From: Pseudogulbenkiania sp. MAI-1
GTDB taxonomy: Bacteria > Pseudomonadota > Gammaproteobacteria > Burkholderiales > Chromobacteriaceae
Direction: 5' to 3'
NCBI RefSeq assembly: GCF_000527175.1
Contig: NZ_AZUR01000001.1
Coordinates: 1,774,501 to 1,838,500 of the forward strand
Length of the DNA stretch: 64,000 nt
Of the stretch, positions 62,478 through 64,000 are shown in pieces; position 1 is the first letter of the stretch; each line of letters opens with the position of its first letter. The notes beneath the pieces are model-generated. The model ran no database searches and had not been told where the DNA came from. It saw nothing but the letters and a program-made list of their open reading frames with translations. A program made the position numbers and the translations under genes.

Positions 62478-63311
62478 TCAAGCGGCCTTGGCTGAATTCC
62501 AGTACTTCCGGGTAAATTCAGCCGGCGCCAAGTAGCCAAGCCGCGAGTGACGGCGTTGGCGGTTATAGAAGATTTCGATGTACTCCCTGATCGATGCCTC
62601 CGCCTCCGCCCGCGTTGCGTAACGGCGATGGTGGACGAGCTCGTTCTTCAACGTTCCCCAGAAGCTCTCTATCGGCGCATTGTCGAAACAGTTCCCCTTG
62701 CGTGACATCGAGCTATGCATCCTGAACTGCGTCAGCAAATCCCCGTAGGCCTTGGCGCAGTATTGGCTGCCACGATCCGTATGGTGGATCAAGCCGGCCG
62801 GCGGCCGCTGGTGCTGGACCGCCCGGAACAGCGCCTTGCTGACCAGTTCGGTCGTCATCCGCGCGCCCATCGCATAGCCAACGATCTCGCAGCTAAACAC
62901 ATCCTTCAGTGCCGCTAGGTACAGCCAGCCCTCGTCCGTCGGGATGTACGTTATATCACCCGTCCAGACCTGATTCGGGCGGGGCGGCTCGAACACCTGA
63001 CCCAAGACATTCTCCGCGACCGGCAACGAGTGGGCCGAATTGGTGGTCGCCTTGAACTTGCGCTTCTGCCGGCACCGGATGCCTATCTGGCGTCGTAAAC
63101 GGTCGATGCGATCACGCCCGGCCTCAAAGCCCATCGCCGCCAGTTCTGGCTGCAAACGGCGTACGCCATAGGTTTCCCGTGTTTTGGCATGTGCCGCCCG
63201 GATCGCCACTTTCAGCCGCTCGTCCTCTTGTTCTCGCTCAGATGGAGAACGTCCACGCCAGCCATAGTACCCAGCACGGGACACCGCTAGAACCCGGCAG
63301 GCCACCACCAC
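62478..63311 (-). CDS. IS3 transposase orfB (intact)
   Basis: A 277-residue DDE integrase-core protein. It begins VVACRVLAVSRAGYYGWRGR, has WTGDITYIPTDEGW (Asp), HHTDRGSQYC (Asp) and NAPIESFWGTLKNEL (Glu). It is expected to be made as an OrfAB fusion by -1 slippage at the A run (ATA AAA AAA G near 63,383-63,392), since it lacks its own ribosome-binding site. It can also supply transposase to the frameshifted copy 1. Confidence 0.92.
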   Translation of the reverse strand: MVVACRVLAVSRAGYYGWRGRSPSEREQEDERLKVAIRAAHAKTRETYGVRRLQPELAAMGFEAGRDRIDRLRRQIGIRCRQKRKFKATTNSAHSLPVAENVLGQVFEPPRPNQVWTGDITYIPTDEGWLYLAALKDVFSCEIVGYAMGARMTTELVSKALFRAVQHQRPPAGLIHHTDRGSQYCAKAYGDLLTQFRMHSSMSRKGNCFDNAPIESFWGTLKNELVHHRRYATRAEAEASIREYIEIFYNRQRRHSRLGYLAPAEFTRKYWNSAKAA

Positions 63312-63334
63312 CGGGAATAGGTTTCGGTGCTCTT

Positions 63335-63643
63335 CTATCCACGCGTACCGGGCAGTGATGCCTGAGCAAAGTACGCTGCAGCTTTTTTTATGACGTCTCG
63401 CTCCAGGCGTGCCTCTGCCAACTCCTTGCGCAGCTTGGCGTTCTCTGCTTCCAGCTCCGTGACACTGCGCGCCCCCGGCGCCGGTTGGTCACCGCCAGAC
63501 CTCGCCGCTACAACCCAGTTAGCCAATGTACCCTTGGGGATACCCAGCCGCCTGGCCGCCCCTTCAAGGCTGAGCCCTTGCTCAAGTACCAGCTTTACCG
63601 CCTCAGAACGGAACTCTACTGGATATGTCTTTCTGGTCTTCAT
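63335..63643 (-). CDS. IS3 orfA HTH protein (copy 2)
   Basis: A 102-residue protein identical to that of copy 1: HTH LEGAARRLGIPKGTLANWVV, then a zipper-like helix (VTELEAENAKLRKELAEARL). Provides DNA-end recognition in the OrfAB transposase. Confidence 0.92.
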   Translation of the reverse strand: MKTRKTYPVEFRSEAVKLVLEQGLSLEGAARRLGIPKGTLANWVVAARSGGDQPAPGARSVTELEAENAKLRKELAEARLERDVIKKAAAYFAQASLPGTRG

Positions 63644-63787
63644 TTCACACTCCCGATTGTCAATGGTAACAATCGGAACTGTCCGCGGGAATCAGGCTAC
63701 CCCACTTGGCTAGGCGTGCGGCCGCAGACAGTACAAGTAGTACGGCAAGGCCGCACAACAACGCCAAGAGGTTTTTGTTAGCGGCTC

Positions 63788-64000
63788 TTAGCAGACCGGG
63801 GCATCGTCGTGCCGGTCGGGTTCTGCTAGCGCCTCATGGCGCCAGCCGTTTTCGAAAACCAGTTCTTCCAGCGGCCGGCGGTGGGCCCAGTGTTCCTGTT
63901 CCAGCATCGGTTTTTCGTAGAAGGCGTCGACATGGCCGAGGCAGAGGATGGCGATTGCCTTGGCGCCCGGCGGCAGTTGCAGCAGTTCGCCCAGCGCCGC
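63788..64000 (-). CDS. bluB: 5,6-dimethylbenzimidazole synthase BluB, 3' end only
   Basis: The window contains the last 70 codons of a nitroreductase-fold protein: LPPGAKAIAILCLGHVDAFY, then EKPMLEQEHWAHRRPLEELV and FENGW. This matches the C-terminus of BluB, which makes the lower ligand of cobalamin from FMNH2. It ends at the TAA at 63788-63790, which coincides with the TTA target duplication of the MITE-like element. The rest, including the catalytic Asp, is outside the window. A cob/cbi cluster may follow. Confidence 0.8.
   Translation of the reverse strand, partial: AALGELLQLPPGAKAIAILCLGHVDAFYEKPMLEQEHWAHRRPLEELVFENGWRHEALAEPDRHDDAPVC

Larger units (their letters stand above)
62445..63704 (-). 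mobile_element. IS3-family element, copy 2 (intact)
   Basis: A 1,260-bp element with terminal inverted repeats as in copy 1 and the 3-bp target duplication CTT (62442-62444 and 63705-63707). It differs from copy 1 by lacking one G in orfB and by at least one substitution (62,984 region: G for T). Both copies are in the same orientation. Confidence 0.94.
62413..63787. repeat. MITE-like IS5-type element split by IS3 copy 2
   Basis: Inverted terminal repeats GAG(T/C)CGCTAACAAAA at 62413-62427 and 63773-63787, flanked by TTA on both sides (62410-62412 and 63788-63790). Without the IS3 and one CTT duplication it is 112 bp with no coding capacity. The inner part can fold (GTGCGGCC with GGCCGCAC, and GTAC with GTAC). 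The TNA duplication and ends fit a non-autonomous IS5-family derivative. Confidence 0.75.

Overview
The window is a GC-rich bacterial chromosome segment with dense operons. It reads like a catabolically versatile betaproteobacterium, most likely Neisseriales/Chromobacteriaceae. That placement is inferred from overall gene content (benzoate and polyamine catabolism, PHA synthase, IS30/IS21/IS3/IS5-type elements), not from a marker gene.

Region 1 (1-10,000) is a benzoate island: catA (5' end cut by the window), benA-benB-benC-benD, a terminator-like hairpin, benE, a BenM/CatM-type LysR regulator, a very short IclR-like HTH protein and a BenK-type MFS transporter. Two perfect ATAC-N7-GTAT sites, the recognition sequence of BenM/CatM, lie upstream of benK, so both halves are probably one regulon. 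A small esterase and an IS30 element follow.

Region 2 (11,600-27,600) holds an Aer-type chemoreceptor, a decayed metallo-beta-lactamase-fold gene and a polyamine cluster. puuC-puuR diverge from puuD-puuA-spuC-potFGHI-puuB, which together encode uptake of putrescine, the gamma-glutamyl route and a direct transaminase route. Two TTGAC-N7-GTCAA dyads lie between puuR and puuD and are candidate PuuR operators, and a short ORF overlaps an intrinsic terminator ahead of puuD. A frameshifted ghrA and a flavin reductase-like gene end the region.

Region 3 (27,600-37,000) is accessory: an IS21 element with a 5-bp target duplication and a broken istB, then an uncharacterised cluster (two complementary-looking acyl-CoA dehydrogenase subunits, an acetoacetate decarboxylase-family protein, an aldehyde dehydrogenase) divergent from an AraC regulator, with degenerate intergenic repeats at both sides.

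Region 4 (37,200-62,400) is mostly core: slyD, a small gene split by an IS3 element, a run of 29 G, tRNA-Ser(UGA), recN, nadK, an orphan response regulator, msrA, a degenerate HD-GYP protein, a nucleoside hydrolase, dusC, a UmuD-like autoprotease with an N-terminal extension, dbpA, a solute-binding protein, phaC, ppnP, a FucP-type sugar transporter with two matching palindromes upstream, a DMT exporter, two AraC-type regulators, a cysteine hydrolase, a ceramidase-like membrane protein and a thioesterase.

Region 5 (62,400-64,000) is a second, intact IS3 copy nested inside a 112-bp MITE-like element with TTA target duplications, next to the 3' end of bluB. No rRNA genes, CRISPR arrays or prophage modules were seen.
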